Counted from the first letter of the stretch, positions 1 through 6,043 are shown. The stretch is DNA of 13,464 nt from an uncultured Clostridia bacterium (GCA_937912175.1 CALDOU010000080.1:1-13464); one strand, 5' to 3'. The notes: generated from the sequence alone by a model not told the origin. Program-made: numbers and translations.

Positions 1-162
1 ATTTCGGTGCCATGTGGTTTTGACTCCAAAGGCTTACCGATTGGTATGCAAATTTTGGGGCCAAAATTCAGCGAATCAAAAATTTTAAATGTAGCACATC
101 AATACGAGGTTGCAACAGAGTACGTAAACAACAAATGTGTAGACATGGGGGTAAGAATATGA
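1..162 (+). CDS. gatA: Asp-tRNA(Asn)/Glu-tRNA(Gln) amidotransferase subunit A, C-terminal end (partial)
   Basis: Only the last 53 codons are present; the gene begins before the window. Frame 1 reads [20 protein letters not shown] near its start, the conserved C-terminal block of the amidase-signature subunit GatA, and ends at TGA 160-162. GatA releases ammonia from glutamine, and GatB uses it to amidate Glu-tRNA(Gln) or Asp-tRNA(Asn) in the cytoplasm. The stop codon overlaps the start of the next gene (ATGA at 159-162), which indicates translational coupling with gatB. The active-site Ser-cisSer-Lys triad lies upstream and cannot be checked here. Identification rests on this motif plus the gatB neighbour. 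Confidence 0.93.
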   Translation: MSVPCGFDSKGLPIGMQILGPKFSESKILNVAHQYEVATEYVNNKCVDMGVRI

Positions 163-1577
163 AGTATGATTTAGTGGTTGGACTGGAAACCCATGTTGAA
201 CTTATTACAAAAACAAAAATATTTTGCTCATGTGCAAATAAATTCGGATCCGAACCTAATACAAATTGTTGCCCTGTTTGTATCGGATTACCGGGAACGC
301 TTCCAAAACTTAACAGAGAGGTTGTCAATTTTGCTGTGAAAGCAGCGTTGGCTCTTAACTGTGAAGTCAATCTTATTTCCAAAATGGATAGAAAAAATTA
401 CGTTTATCCCGACCTTTCCAAAGCTTATCAAATTTCTCAATTTTATATGCCGATTTGCAAAAATGGCTATATCGAGCTTGATAGCGGTAAAAAAATTCGA
501 ATTAATCACATTCATATGGAAGAAGATGCCGGAAAGCTGATTCATAAAAACGGGGATGTATATGTTGATTATAATCGTGGCGGAGTACCGCTTTTGGAAA
601 TAGTAACAGAGCCGGACATAAGTTCTTCAGAGGAAGCTCGTGAATATGTTGAAAAACTTCAAATGATTATGCGTTATATAGGTGTTTCAGATTGTAAAAT
701 GCAAGAAGGTTCCATGCGTTGTGATGTTAATGTTTCCGTTAAGCCCGAAGGTTCAGAAAAACTTGGCACAAGAACCGAAATTAAAAATATGAATTCCGTA
801 ACTTTTATGACAAAGGCAATAGATTACGAGTACGAACGCCATATTGATGTTATTGAAAGTGGCGGTAAGGTAATGCAGCAAACTTTACGATATATAGAAG
901 AAACAAATTCAACCGAAAGTATGAGAAGTAAAGAAGATGCTCAGGATTACAGATATTTTAAAGATCCTGATTTGGTAAATGTGATTTTAACTCAGGAGGA
1001 AGTAAACAGTATAAAAGAAACGCTTCCCAAATTACCTAATGAACGATTCAAAGAATATACCCAAACGATGGGAATTTCAGAAAAAGACGCCATGCTTTTG
1101 GTAAAATATAAAAATGTTTCCGATTATTTTGAAAAAGCGGTTTCGGAAATCAAAAACCCAAAAACTGTTTCTAATTTTATAATTGGTCAAATTTTCAGAA
1201 TTCTTGAAACAGAATCCGAAAAAGAAGAATTTAATGTTTTAACTTCTCCCGAACAACTTAATGAAATGGTAAGGCTGATTGAATCCGGAAAATTAAATAT
1301 GAATTTGGCGAAAAAAGCATTTTCCAAGATGCTGGAAACGGGGAATGGCATAAAAGAATTTGTTTCTGAAAGTGATATGCAGGGGATATCTTCTGAAGAA
1401 TTGGAAAAATTATGCACGGAAGCAATAAATTCAAATCCGAATGCAGTTAAAGATTATCTTTCCGGTAAAGAAAAAGCATTAAAAGCACTTCTCGGAAATG
1501 TTATGAAGCAAACTCGTGGCAGGGGTAATGCTCAAGAAACCGAACAATTATTATTGAAAATATTGAAAAACAATTGA
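159..1577 (+). CDS. gatB: Asp-tRNA(Asn)/Glu-tRNA(Gln) amidotransferase subunit B
   Basis: GatB is the tRNA-binding kinase/transamidase subunit of GatCAB. It activates the misacylated tRNA with ATP and transfers ammonia to form Gln-tRNA(Gln) or Asn-tRNA(Asn). The protein opens [15 protein letters not shown], the family N-terminus. Cysteines C23, C25, C38 and C41 (CxC...CPVC) form the zinc site seen in many clostridial GatB proteins, and the [13 protein letters not shown] block follows. The C-terminal roughly 130 residues form the helical/YqeY-like tail ending near KQTRGRGN. At 472 residues it has normal length. I chose ATG 159 over the upstream ATG 135 because it matches the family N-terminus, overlaps the gatA stop as ATGA and has GGGGG about 7 bases upstream. 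The stop codon overlaps the -35 box of the next promoter. Confidence 0.97.
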   Translation: MKYDLVVGLETHVELITKTKIFCSCANKFGSEPNTNCCPVCIGLPGTLPKLNREVVNFAVKAALALNCEVNLISKMDRKNYVYPDLSKAYQISQFYMPICKNGYIELDSGKKIRINHIHMEEDAGKLIHKNGDVYVDYNRGGVPLLEIVTEPDISSSEEAREYVEKLQMIMRYIGVSDCKMQEGSMRCDVNVSVKPEGSEKLGTRTEIKNMNSVTFMTKAIDYEYERHIDVIESGGKVMQQTLRYIEETNSTESMRSKEDAQDYRYFKDPDLVNVILTQEEVNSIKETLPKLPNERFKEYTQTMGISEKDAMLLVKYKNVSDYFEKAVSEIKNPKTVSNFIIGQIFRILETESEKEEFNVLTSPEQLNEMVRLIESGKLNMNLAKKAFSKMLETGNGIKEFVSESDMQGISSEELEKLCTEAINSNPNAVKDYLSGKEKALKALLGNVMKQTRGRGNAQETEQLLLKILKNN

Positions 1578-1602
1578 CAAACACAGCAAAAAACTGTATT
1601 AT
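1574..1602 (+). promoter_or_regulatory. Sigma-A type promoter for the first GG-leader zinc-ribbon gene
   Basis: TTGACA (1574-1579), a 17-base spacer and TATTAT (1597-1602) form a near-consensus housekeeping promoter. The -35 box covers the gatB stop codon. The expected start is near 1608-1610, which is inside the 5' arm of the hairpin that follows. No separate terminator is visible between gatB and this promoter, so read-through from gatB is also possible. Confidence 0.75.
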
Positions 1603-1633
1603 TTAAGCAAGCTACGGATTATGGTTTGCTTAA
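1603..1633 (+). promoter_or_regulatory. Conserved 5' leader hairpin, copy 1
   Basis: The arm TTAAGCAAGCTA (1603-1614) pairs with TGGTTTGCTTAA (1622-1633) around the loop CGGATTA. The stem has 12 pairs, two of them G.U. It is followed by an A/T-rich stretch and the ribosome binding site AGAGGG at 1642-1647. Near-identical copies precede the genes at 2046 and 2751. It could be an RNA regulatory element, a stabilising 5' hairpin, an attenuator (the tail ATTTATTTT is only weakly U-rich) or a DNA operator. See copies 2 and 3. Confidence 0.65.
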
Positions 1634-1655
1634 TTTATTTTAGAGGGTATTTGAT

Positions 1656-1967
1656 ATGGATAACGAAAAAAACATGCAAGGAATTAATAGCGAGGAATTG
1701 GATGAAATTTCCGGAGGAATAGGAACAAGTAAAATTGTTGAGAAATTTAATTCCACCGCTTCTAAGATAAAAAGAAAATGTGTGGATTGCGGCAAAGAAT
1801 TTGTTTATTACGATCTTCCCTTTGGCGGTGTTTTGGAAGCAGCCGAACGACACATTTATAATTCTCAACGTTGTCCGGAATGCCGCGAAAAAAATCCTTA
1901 TAAACCTAGACAAATGGGAATATTGCAAAATGGTGTTGAAACTTGTACCAGAAATATTCAAAAATAA
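1656..1967 (+). CDS. GG-leader zinc-ribbon small protein (copy 1)
   Basis: The protein has 103 residues and no family that I can name with certainty. Residues 1-21 form a bacteriocin-type double-glycine leader with the pattern NSEELDEISGG; cleavage would fall after G21. The core has a Cys4 ribbon, C42-x2-C45 (CVDCGKEF) and C73-x2-C76 (CPEC), spaced like the 'probable zinc-binding domain' (zf-trcl) proteins. A lone fifth cysteine sits at C97. The intervening helix region includes EAAERH. The start is supported by AGAGGG eight bases upstream. The leader suggests export by a C39-peptidase ABC transporter, but none is in the window. An intracellular zinc protein that merely shares the leader motif is possible. 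The broken copy at 2383-2673 is its closest relative here. Confidence 0.8.
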   Translation: MDNEKNMQGINSEELDEISGGIGTSKIVEKFNSTASKIKRKCVDCGKEFVYYDLPFGGVLEAAERHIYNSQRCPECREKNPYKPRQMGILQNGVETCTRNIQK

Positions 1968-2040
1968 TTAACAATTATGACATAAAATTATATTAAGCAA
2001 GCCACGGATTATGGTTTGCTCAATATGTTTTAGGGAGGGT
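1776..2040 (+). repeat. Imperfect direct repeat, copy A (ribbon plus next leader)
   Basis: This segment runs from the CVDCG codons of the first small gene, through its 3' end and intergenic DNA, to the leader hairpin and ribosome binding site of the next gene. It aligns almost without gaps with 2481-2744. Shared landmarks are AACGTTGTCCGGAATGCCGC, AATCCTTATAAACCTA, AATAATTAACAATTAT and the hairpin loop. It looks like a segmental duplication of one gene unit. Confidence 0.7.
1993..2023 (+). promoter_or_regulatory. Conserved 5' leader hairpin, copy 2
   Basis: TTAAGCAAGCCA (1993-2004) pairs with TGGTTTGCTCAA (2012-2023) around the same loop CGGATTA. There is one A.C mismatch near the base, and the inner pair that is T.G in copy 1 is C-G here. 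The ribosome binding site AGGGAGGG is at 2032-2039. Upstream, TTAACA (1968-1973), a 17-base spacer and TATTAA (1991-1996) make a weak candidate promoter that would again overlap the hairpin. Confidence 0.65.
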
Positions 2041-2045
2041 TTTAT

Positions 2046-2384
2046 ATGAAAGAAATTCAAAAAATTAACGATGAAGATTTAAATGTTTCAGGTGGGATAA
2101 ATAAATTTGGGAAAAATAAGGGAACTTTATTACCTGAGGGGTTATTAACCAAGCCTTATTCAGAAATGAATGAAGAAGAAAAACAAATGGTTTATGATTA
2201 TAAAGTAAATCTTTACTGCAATCCATTAAGATATGATACATGTGTTATGGGGCAGTGTCCGGAATGTGGTAAAAAAAATACTCGTGGTGGAAATCGCTTG
2301 TGTGATGCTTGTAAAAGAAATAAGTTTTATGAAGAGATTTTTGGAAAATCATTGACTGATACAAAAGATAAAAATATTAAATAG
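2046..2384 (+). CDS. GG-leader zinc-ribbon small protein (copy 2, divergent core)
   Basis: This 112-residue protein has the leader MKEIQKINDEDLNVSGG, with predicted cleavage after G17. The core differs from copy 1. It has a hydrophilic N-terminal half with EMNEEEKQMVYDYK, then C58, C66, C71-x2-C74 (CPECGKKN) and C86-x2-C89 (CDACKRNK), the last four fitting a short zinc ribbon. I do not recognise a named family beyond zinc ribbon. The start has AGGGAGGG about six bases upstream. The last residues, TDTKDKNIK, resemble the first residues of a GG leader (compare MNKEKNIQ at 2751), and the decayed copy follows immediately. The 3' end may therefore be a fusion created by deletion. Confidence 0.75.
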   Translation: MKEIQKINDEDLNVSGGINKFGKNKGTLLPEGLLTKPYSEMNEEEKQMVYDYKVNLYCNPLRYDTCVMGQCPECGKKNTRGGNRLCDACKRNKFYEEIFGKSLTDTKDKNIK

Positions 2385-2673
2385 TAGTAGTAATGAGTTA
2401 GATAACGTTGCGGGGGTATTCTATCCGAGAACGAACGTTTGCGGCTGTATCAGGTGTTTGATAGGTACAAAGTATTGAAAAAATGCGTGGATTGCGGCAA
2501 AGAATTTGATTATTACGATTATCTCTTTGCCGGTATTGGAGAAGCAGCAGAACGGCACAATTATAACTCTCAACGTTGTCCGGAATGCCGCAAAAAAATC
2601 CTTATAAACCTAAACAACTGACAGTATTATAAAACTGTCTTGTGAAACTCTTACCGGAAATATTTAAAAATAA
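2383..2673 (+). pseudogene. Decayed GG-leader zinc-ribbon gene (copy of the gene at 1656)
   Basis: Frame 1 from 2383 reads SSSNELDNVAG, a GG-leader core without a start codon. At the GGGGG run (2412-2416) the frame is lost. With one more G it would read AGG and continue through LRLYQVFDRYKVLKKCVDCG and the rest of a Cys4 ribbon (CVDCG...CPEC). A second lesion follows CPECR at 2590-2598, where a G present in copy 1 is missing before a run of seven A's, moving the frame to a stop at 2619-2621. The DNA stays similar to copy 1 up to the equivalent stop near 2673. A TTG at 2439 opens a 60-codon ribbon frame but has no ribosome binding site or leader. A sequencing indel in the G run cannot be excluded, but the missing start is not explained by that. 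Confidence 0.75.
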
Positions 2674-2744
2674 TTAACAATTATAATATAAAGTTATATC
2701 GGGTAAGCTACGGATTATGGTTTGCTTAATATATTTTAGGAGGT
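2481..2744 (+). repeat. Imperfect direct repeat, copy B
   Basis: This is the partner of the repeat at 1776-2040: the ribbon coding part of the decayed gene, its 3' flank, and the leader hairpin and ribosome binding site of the gene at 2751. The spacing of landmarks matches copy A within a few bases, so the unit was probably duplicated with the downstream leader attached. Confidence 0.7.
2701..2727 (+). promoter_or_regulatory. Conserved 5' leader hairpin, copy 3
   Basis: GGGTAAGCTA (2701-2710) pairs with TGGTTTGCTT (2718-2727) around loop CGGATTA. The 3' arm and loop are identical to copy 1. The 5' arm differs from copy 1 at three positions (A to G, A to G, C to T), and each change still allows a G.U pair. 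This favours an RNA hairpin over a DNA palindrome. AGGAGG follows at 2738-2743, seven bases before the start codon. Confidence 0.62.
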
Positions 2745-2750
2745 ATTGAT

Positions 2751-3074
2751 ATGAACAAAGAAAAAAATATTCAAGAAGTCAATAATAATGAATTGGATAA
2801 CATTGCTGGAGGAGCGGAAGAAGACAATCAAGGGTTTGGGGTTTGCAAAAAATGCGGTGATAATTTGTTGCCGGAACAGTTAACTAACGGATTGTGTATG
2901 AGGTGCCTTCATACTCACAGTTGCAAATGCCAGTATTGCGGCAAAGAGTTTGAAGTTGTAAATTATGGATTAAGGTCACCTGACGGTAGTACAGATTATC
3001 GCATGACAACTTGTGATAATTGTCAAAAAACACATCCTTTTACGCCTGTTATACCTTTTACGCCTGTTGGATAA
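2751..3074 (+). CDS. GG-leader double zinc-ribbon small protein (copy 3)
   Basis: This 107-residue protein has the leader MNKEKNIQEVNNNELDNIAGG, with predicted cleavage after G21. The core carries two Cys4 sets. The first is C32-x2-C35 and C49-x2-C52 (CKKCG...CMRC). The second is C60-x2-C63 and C88-x2-C91 (CQYCGKEF...CDNC), with an extra C58. The second set aligns with the CVDCGKEF ribbon of the gene at 1656. The protein ends PFTPVIPFTPVG, encoded by a tandem 18-base repeat. AGGAGG seven bases upstream supports the start. The leader predicts processing and export, but no transporter or modifying enzyme is nearby. The target or partner is unknown. A terminator-like hairpin at 3114-3144 closes the island. 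Confidence 0.8.
   Translation: MNKEKNIQEVNNNELDNIAGGAEEDNQGFGVCKKCGDNLLPEQLTNGLCMRCLHTHSCKCQYCGKEFEVVNYGLRSPDGSTDYRMTTCDNCQKTHPFTPVIPFTPVG
3036..3068 (+). repeat. Tandem 18-base repeat encoding PFTPV
   Basis: CCTTTTACGCCTGTT occurs at 3036-3050 and again at 3054-3068, separated by ATA. It gives a duplicated Pro/Thr C-terminal tail in the small protein at 2751. It looks like a recent slippage duplication. Confidence 0.85.
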
Positions 3075-3082
3075 TTGGTATG

Positions 3083-3111
3083 TTGCATATTTTTTCAATA
3101 TATTGTATAAT
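3083..3111 (+). promoter_or_regulatory. Promoter for efp
   Basis: TTGCAT (3083-3088), a 17-base spacer and TATAAT (3106-3111). The -10 box is perfect. The predicted start near 3118 falls inside the hairpin at 3114-3144. The string TTGCATATTTTTT recurs in the promoter at 7315. Confidence 0.65.
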
Positions 3112-3113
3112 CT

Positions 3114-3151
3114 GAGTGGTTTATTTTAATTTTATAAGCCACTCAATTTTT
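3114..3151 (+). terminator. Intrinsic terminator after the small-gene island, overlapping the efp start region
   Basis: GAGTGGTTTAT (3114-3124) pairs with ATAAGCCACTC (3134-3144) in an 11-pair stem with one G.U and a 9-base loop. AATTTTT follows. It fits a terminator for the gene at 2751, but it also lies downstream of the -10 box of the efp promoter. It may therefore be a 5' untranslated hairpin of efp. Confidence 0.65.
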
Positions 3152-3189
3152 ATAAGTATTATTAATCCTTATTATATTGGAGGAATTTT

Positions 3190-3747
3190 ATGTTATCAGC
3201 AGGAGATTTTAGAAACGGTTCTACTTTTGAAATGGACGGTAACGTTGTTACAATAGTAGAATTTCAACATGTAAAACCCGGAAAAGGAGCCGCTTTTGTT
3301 AGAGCTAAAATTAAAAATGTTATGACCGGTGCCGTTACTGAACGTACGTTTAACCCCAGTGACAAGTATCAAGAAGCATTTATTGAAAGACGTGAAATGC
3401 AGTACCTGTATAATGACGGCGATCTTTATTATTTTATGGATAACGAAACTTTTGAACAAATTCCGATTAACTCCTCAGTCTTAGGTGATAATTTTAAATT
3501 TGTAAAAGAAAATATGGTATGTAAGGTTCTTTCATATAAAGGAAACGTGTTTGGCGTTGAGCCGCCACTTTTCGTGGAATTATTGGTTACCGAAACCGAT
3601 GCCGGATTTAAAGGTGATACTGCTACCAATGCCACTAAACCCGCGATATTGGAAACCGGAGCTGAAATTAAAGTTCCCCTTTTTATTGAAGAAGGTAATA
3701 TACTTAAAATTGATACCAGAACAGGCGAATATATTGAAAGAGCTTAG
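3190..3747 (+). CDS. efp: Translation elongation factor P
   Basis: EF-P binds the ribosome between the P and E sites and relieves stalling at consecutive prolines. The 185-residue length is standard. The N-terminal KOW-like domain carries the loop tip [10 protein letters not shown], with the modifiable lysine at K32. The central OB domain includes [18 protein letters not shown], and the C-terminal OB domain holds [24 protein letters not shown] and ends with the typical [12 protein letters not shown]. The start is set by GGAGG about six bases upstream and the family N-terminus [10 protein letters not shown]. No gene for lysine modification is next to it. It has its own promoter and probably continues into the CD1247-type gene 37 bases downstream, a common clostridial pairing. 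Confidence 0.97.
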   Translation: MLSAGDFRNGSTFEMDGNVVTIVEFQHVKPGKGAAFVRAKIKNVMTGAVTERTFNPSDKYQEAFIERREMQYLYNDGDLYYFMDNETFEQIPINSSVLGDNFKFVKENMVCKVLSYKGNVFGVEPPLFVELLVTETDAGFKGDTATNATKPAILETGAEIKVPLFIEEGNILKIDTRTGEYIERA

Positions 3748-3784
3748 CCGAAAATAATATAAAAATAAATTGGAGGAAATAAAA

Positions 3785-4285
3785 ATGACTATGAAAGAAA
3801 AAGCCGCTTATGTTAAAGGTTTATTTTCAGGATTAGAACTTGATGAGGATAAAAAAGAAACCAAACTTTTATCCGCTATCATTGATTGGATGGATGAGGC
3901 TTCAAAATCCATTGATAATTTGGAAGAAGACGTTGATGATGTTTGTGAACAACTTGATATAGTTGACGAAGATTTAGCATCTGTTGAAGATGAAGTATTC
4001 GGGGAAGATTCTTGCTGTGATTGCGGATGTCATTGTGACGATGAATGTGATGACGATTGCGATTGCGATTGTTGTTGCCATGACGACGATGATAATTATT
4101 ATGAAGTGGAATGTCCGTCATGCGGAGAAAGAATTTGTTTAGCAGAAGAAACACTTTTGGACGAGGATATGGATTGTCCACGTTGCGGCGAACGTTTGGA
4201 ATTTAGTTTTAGCGATAGTTGCGATTGCGGTTGCAATGATGAATGTGATGATGATTGCACATGTGGCTGCAAGGATGAAAAATAG
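3785..4285 (+). CDS. CD1247 N-terminal domain protein with zinc ribbon and Cys/Asp-rich blocks
   Basis: The protein has 166 residues. Residues 1-70 (MKEKAAYVKGLFSGLELDED to about DEDLASVEDEVF) form the acidic helical domain that clostridial annotation calls the CD1247 N-terminal domain, usually encoded beside efp. A zinc ribbon follows with C110-x2-C113 and C131-x2-C134. Two very Cys-rich acidic blocks flank the ribbon: residues 76-98 hold 11 cysteines and residues 146-162 hold seven. They share DSC...CDCGC and DECDDDC, so one probably arose from the other. The blocks resemble metallothionein-like metal binding, which is inference. ATG 3785 is chosen because GGAGG lies eight bases upstream; a TTG at 3770 would overlap that site. 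The molecular function is not known to me. Confidence 0.85.
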   Translation: MTMKEKAAYVKGLFSGLELDEDKKETKLLSAIIDWMDEASKSIDNLEEDVDDVCEQLDIVDEDLASVEDEVFGEDSCCDCGCHCDDECDDDCDCDCCCHDDDDNYYEVECPSCGERICLAEETLLDEDMDCPRCGERLEFSFSDSCDCGCNDECDDDCTCGCKDEK

Positions 4286-4329
4286 TTGCATTGTTTTACA
4301 ATATATTAATTTATAATTTTAAAAAATTC

Positions 4330-4370
4330 TGCGCAACTTTAAATTTAGGGGTTGCGCAAATTATTTGTTT
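4330..4370 (+). terminator. Intrinsic terminator after the CD1247-type gene
   Basis: TGCGCAAC (4330-4337) pairs perfectly with GTTGCGCA (4351-4358) around a 13-base loop. It is preceded by AAAAAATT and followed by AATTATTTGTTT. The U-tract is interrupted, so strength is uncertain. It separates the efp unit from the ABC importer. Confidence 0.6.
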
Positions 4371-4407
4371 GGTATAAATTATATATTGGAAAGGATGTTA
4401 AAATAAA

Positions 4408-5241
4408 ATGAAAAAGTTTTTTAATCGATTAAAAATTAGTGCGATACTACTAATTGTTATAACTTGTTGTAGTGGATGTTGTGTAAATGACTCATGCAAG
4501 AAAGATAAATTAAAAGTTGGAATGGAATGTTCTTATGCGCCATTTAACTGGATTCAACCTACTTCAAAAAATAACGGAGAAAAAATTTCAGGCGGATGGT
4601 ATGCGTGTGGATATGACGTTTACATGGCACAAAAGATAGCAAAATCTTTAAATAAAGAGTTAGAAATAGTTAAAGTTGATTGGGATGGTCTTTTGCCGGC
4701 GCTTACTTCCGGAAAAATCGATGCTATTATTGCCGGTATGTCTGCCACCGAAGAGCGTAGACGTACTATTGATTTTACCGATAATTATTATGATTCGAAT
4801 ATAGTGGTTGTTTTGAAAAAAGATAGCGTTTATGCAAATTCAAAGTGTTTGGAAGACCTTAGAGGCATAAAACTTACCGGGCAACTCAGTACGGTGCATT
4901 ATAACTTAATTGATCAAATACCTGAGGTAAGCAAACAAATTGCGATGGAGGATTTTCCTTCTATGATTTCTGCGGTAACCGCAGGAAAAATAGACGGTTA
5001 TGTCAGTGAAAAACCGGCAGCTATGGTGGCGGTGTATACCAATCCTTCTTTGACGTATTTGGATTTTGAAAAAGGTAAAGGATTTAATTTTTCTCAAGAT
5101 GATGTTGCCATTGCCATTGGAGTGAAAAAAGGTAATCCTTTAAAAGATGAGATTAATAAGGCTCTTAAAAGTATTGACGAAAACACTAAAAACGAACTTA
5201 TGAATAAAGCCGTGCAAAGTCAACCCGCTTCAGGAAATTAA
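4408..5241 (+). CDS. Polar amino acid ABC transporter substrate-binding lipoprotein
   Basis: This 277-residue protein belongs to the extracellular solute-binding family 3 (PF00497). A basic N-terminus and hydrophobic stretch (about residues 8-19) end in a Cys-rich run with candidate lipidation Cys C20 or C24. The lipobox is atypical because -3 is not Leu for C24. The mature part shows KVGMECSYAPFNW, then GYDVYMAQKIAKSLNKEL, WDGLLPALTSGKIDAIIAGM and SATEERRRTIDFTDNYY. The last contains the arginine and acidic residues that usually bind the alpha-amino and carboxyl groups. A ribosome binding site, GGAAAGGA, precedes the ATG. It is followed by permease and ATPase genes, so it delivers substrate to that importer. 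The exact amino acid cannot be read from sequence alone. Confidence 0.92.
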   Translation: MKKFFNRLKISAILLIVITCCSGCCVNDSCKKDKLKVGMECSYAPFNWIQPTSKNNGEKISGGWYACGYDVYMAQKIAKSLNKELEIVKVDWDGLLPALTSGKIDAIIAGMSATEERRRTIDFTDNYYDSNIVVVLKKDSVYANSKCLEDLRGIKLTGQLSTVHYNLIDQIPEVSKQIAMEDFPSMISAVTAGKIDGYVSEKPAAMVAVYTNPSLTYLDFEKGKGFNFSQDDVAIAIGVKKGNPLKDEINKALKSIDENTKNELMNKAVQSQPASGN

Positions 5242-5269
5242 TTATATGGAGGTGCAAATATAAATTATT

Positions 5270-6043
5270 ATGGAAAAAACATTTTTTGAATGGACGGTTT
5301 ACATATTACAGCATTATGGTAATTGGTTTTTAAGAGGTACACTTACTACAATTCTTATTGCTCTTTTAGGTACGGTTATCGGATTTTTAATTGGTCTTGG
5401 TTTGGGGTCAATAAAAAAAATTCCTCCGTCAAGAAGTAAGTTGAAAAGATTTTTTATGGCGATTGTTAATTTTATAATTACATGTTATGTGGAGATATTC
5501 AGGGGAACTCCAATGATGGTTCAAGCTATTGTAATTTATTTTGGAATGCAGGAATTTATGGGAATAGATTTTAGCCCGACTGTTGCGGGAATATTAATAG
5601 TTTCTATAAATACCGGTGCATATATGGTGGAAGTTGTACGTGGAGGAATAGAAAGTGTTGACCCGGGTCAAATGGAAGCCGCAAAAGCTATTGGTATGAC
5701 TCACGGACAAGCTATGAGAAACGTTATACTTCCTCAAGCTATAAGAAATATTCTTCCGGCTACGGGAAATGAATTTATTATTAATATTAAAGATACATCT
5801 GTTTTGAATGTTATATCGGTGGCCGAACTGTTTTTTGTTACGAAGTCCATTAAAGGTGCTATTCTTAGAACATATGAAACATTTATAGTGGCCGCGGTTA
5901 TATATTTTGTTTTGACATTAACGGTTACCAGGTTGCTGAAACGCCTTGAAAAACACATGGATGGACCTCAAGAGTTCATTCACGCTTCTTCAACAATGCC
6001 AATTCTTTTTGTTAAAAAGTCGGGTGAAGAAAATGAAAAATAA
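5270..6043 (+). CDS. Polar amino acid ABC transporter permease (HisM/GlnP type)
   Basis: This 257-residue membrane protein has about five hydrophobic segments (for example [20 protein letters not shown] near residues 25-44). The cytoplasmic EAA loop is clear at [20 protein letters not shown], the contact site for the ATPase. [11 protein letters not shown] and [11 protein letters not shown] are typical of this permease family. It lies 28 bases after the binding protein and overlaps the ATPase gene by 11 bases, so the three are one operon. The start is odd: the best ribosome binding site, GGAGGT at 5248-5253, is 16 bases before ATG 5270. ATT codons at 5264 and 5267 are in frame and better spaced. 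I keep ATG as the start. The pore is probably a homodimer because only one permease is present. Confidence 0.93.
   Translation: MEKTFFEWTVYILQHYGNWFLRGTLTTILIALLGTVIGFLIGLGLGSIKKIPPSRSKLKRFFMAIVNFIITCYVEIFRGTPMMVQAIVIYFGMQEFMGIDFSPTVAGILIVSINTGAYMVEVVRGGIESVDPGQMEAAKAIGMTHGQAMRNVILPQAIRNILPATGNEFIINIKDTSVLNVISVAELFFVTKSIKGAILRTYETFIVAAVIYFVLTLTVTRLLKRLEKHMDGPQEFIHASSTMPILFVKKSGEENEK

Noticed and set aside
1635..1961. 108-codon minus-strand frame opposite the first small zinc-ribbon gene
   Set aside because: The sense strand has a leader motif, ribbon cysteines and a ribosome binding site. The antisense frame has none of these.
2412..2416. Programmed frameshifting at the GGGGG run
   Set aside because: The copy also lacks a start codon and has a second indel, so decay or sequencing error is simpler than recoding.
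2439..2621. A 60-codon frame from TTG 2439 as an independent zinc-ribbon gene
   Set aside because: It lacks a ribosome binding site and a leader, and its sequence is the frameshifted core of the decayed gene. It is described as part of that pseudogene.
1603..2727. The three leader hairpins as a CRISPR array or IS ends
   Set aside because: Spacing is irregular (hundreds of bases), each copy sits directly before a start codon, and no transposase or spacer structure is present.
3879..4181. His/Arg/Asn-rich minus-strand frame opposite the CD1247-type gene
   Set aside because: It is the shadow of the Asp/Cys-rich codons (GAT, TGT, TGC) on the other strand.
4286..4317. Promoter for the ABC operon (TTGCAT and TATAAT boxes)
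   Set aside because: The spacer is 20 bases and the boxes precede the terminator at 4330, so I could not support it as a functional promoter.
5946..6032. N-terminal extension of the ABC ATPase from ATG 5946
   Set aside because: The extension lies entirely within the permease gene in another frame and is absent from the family. ATG 6033 has a well-placed ribosome binding site.
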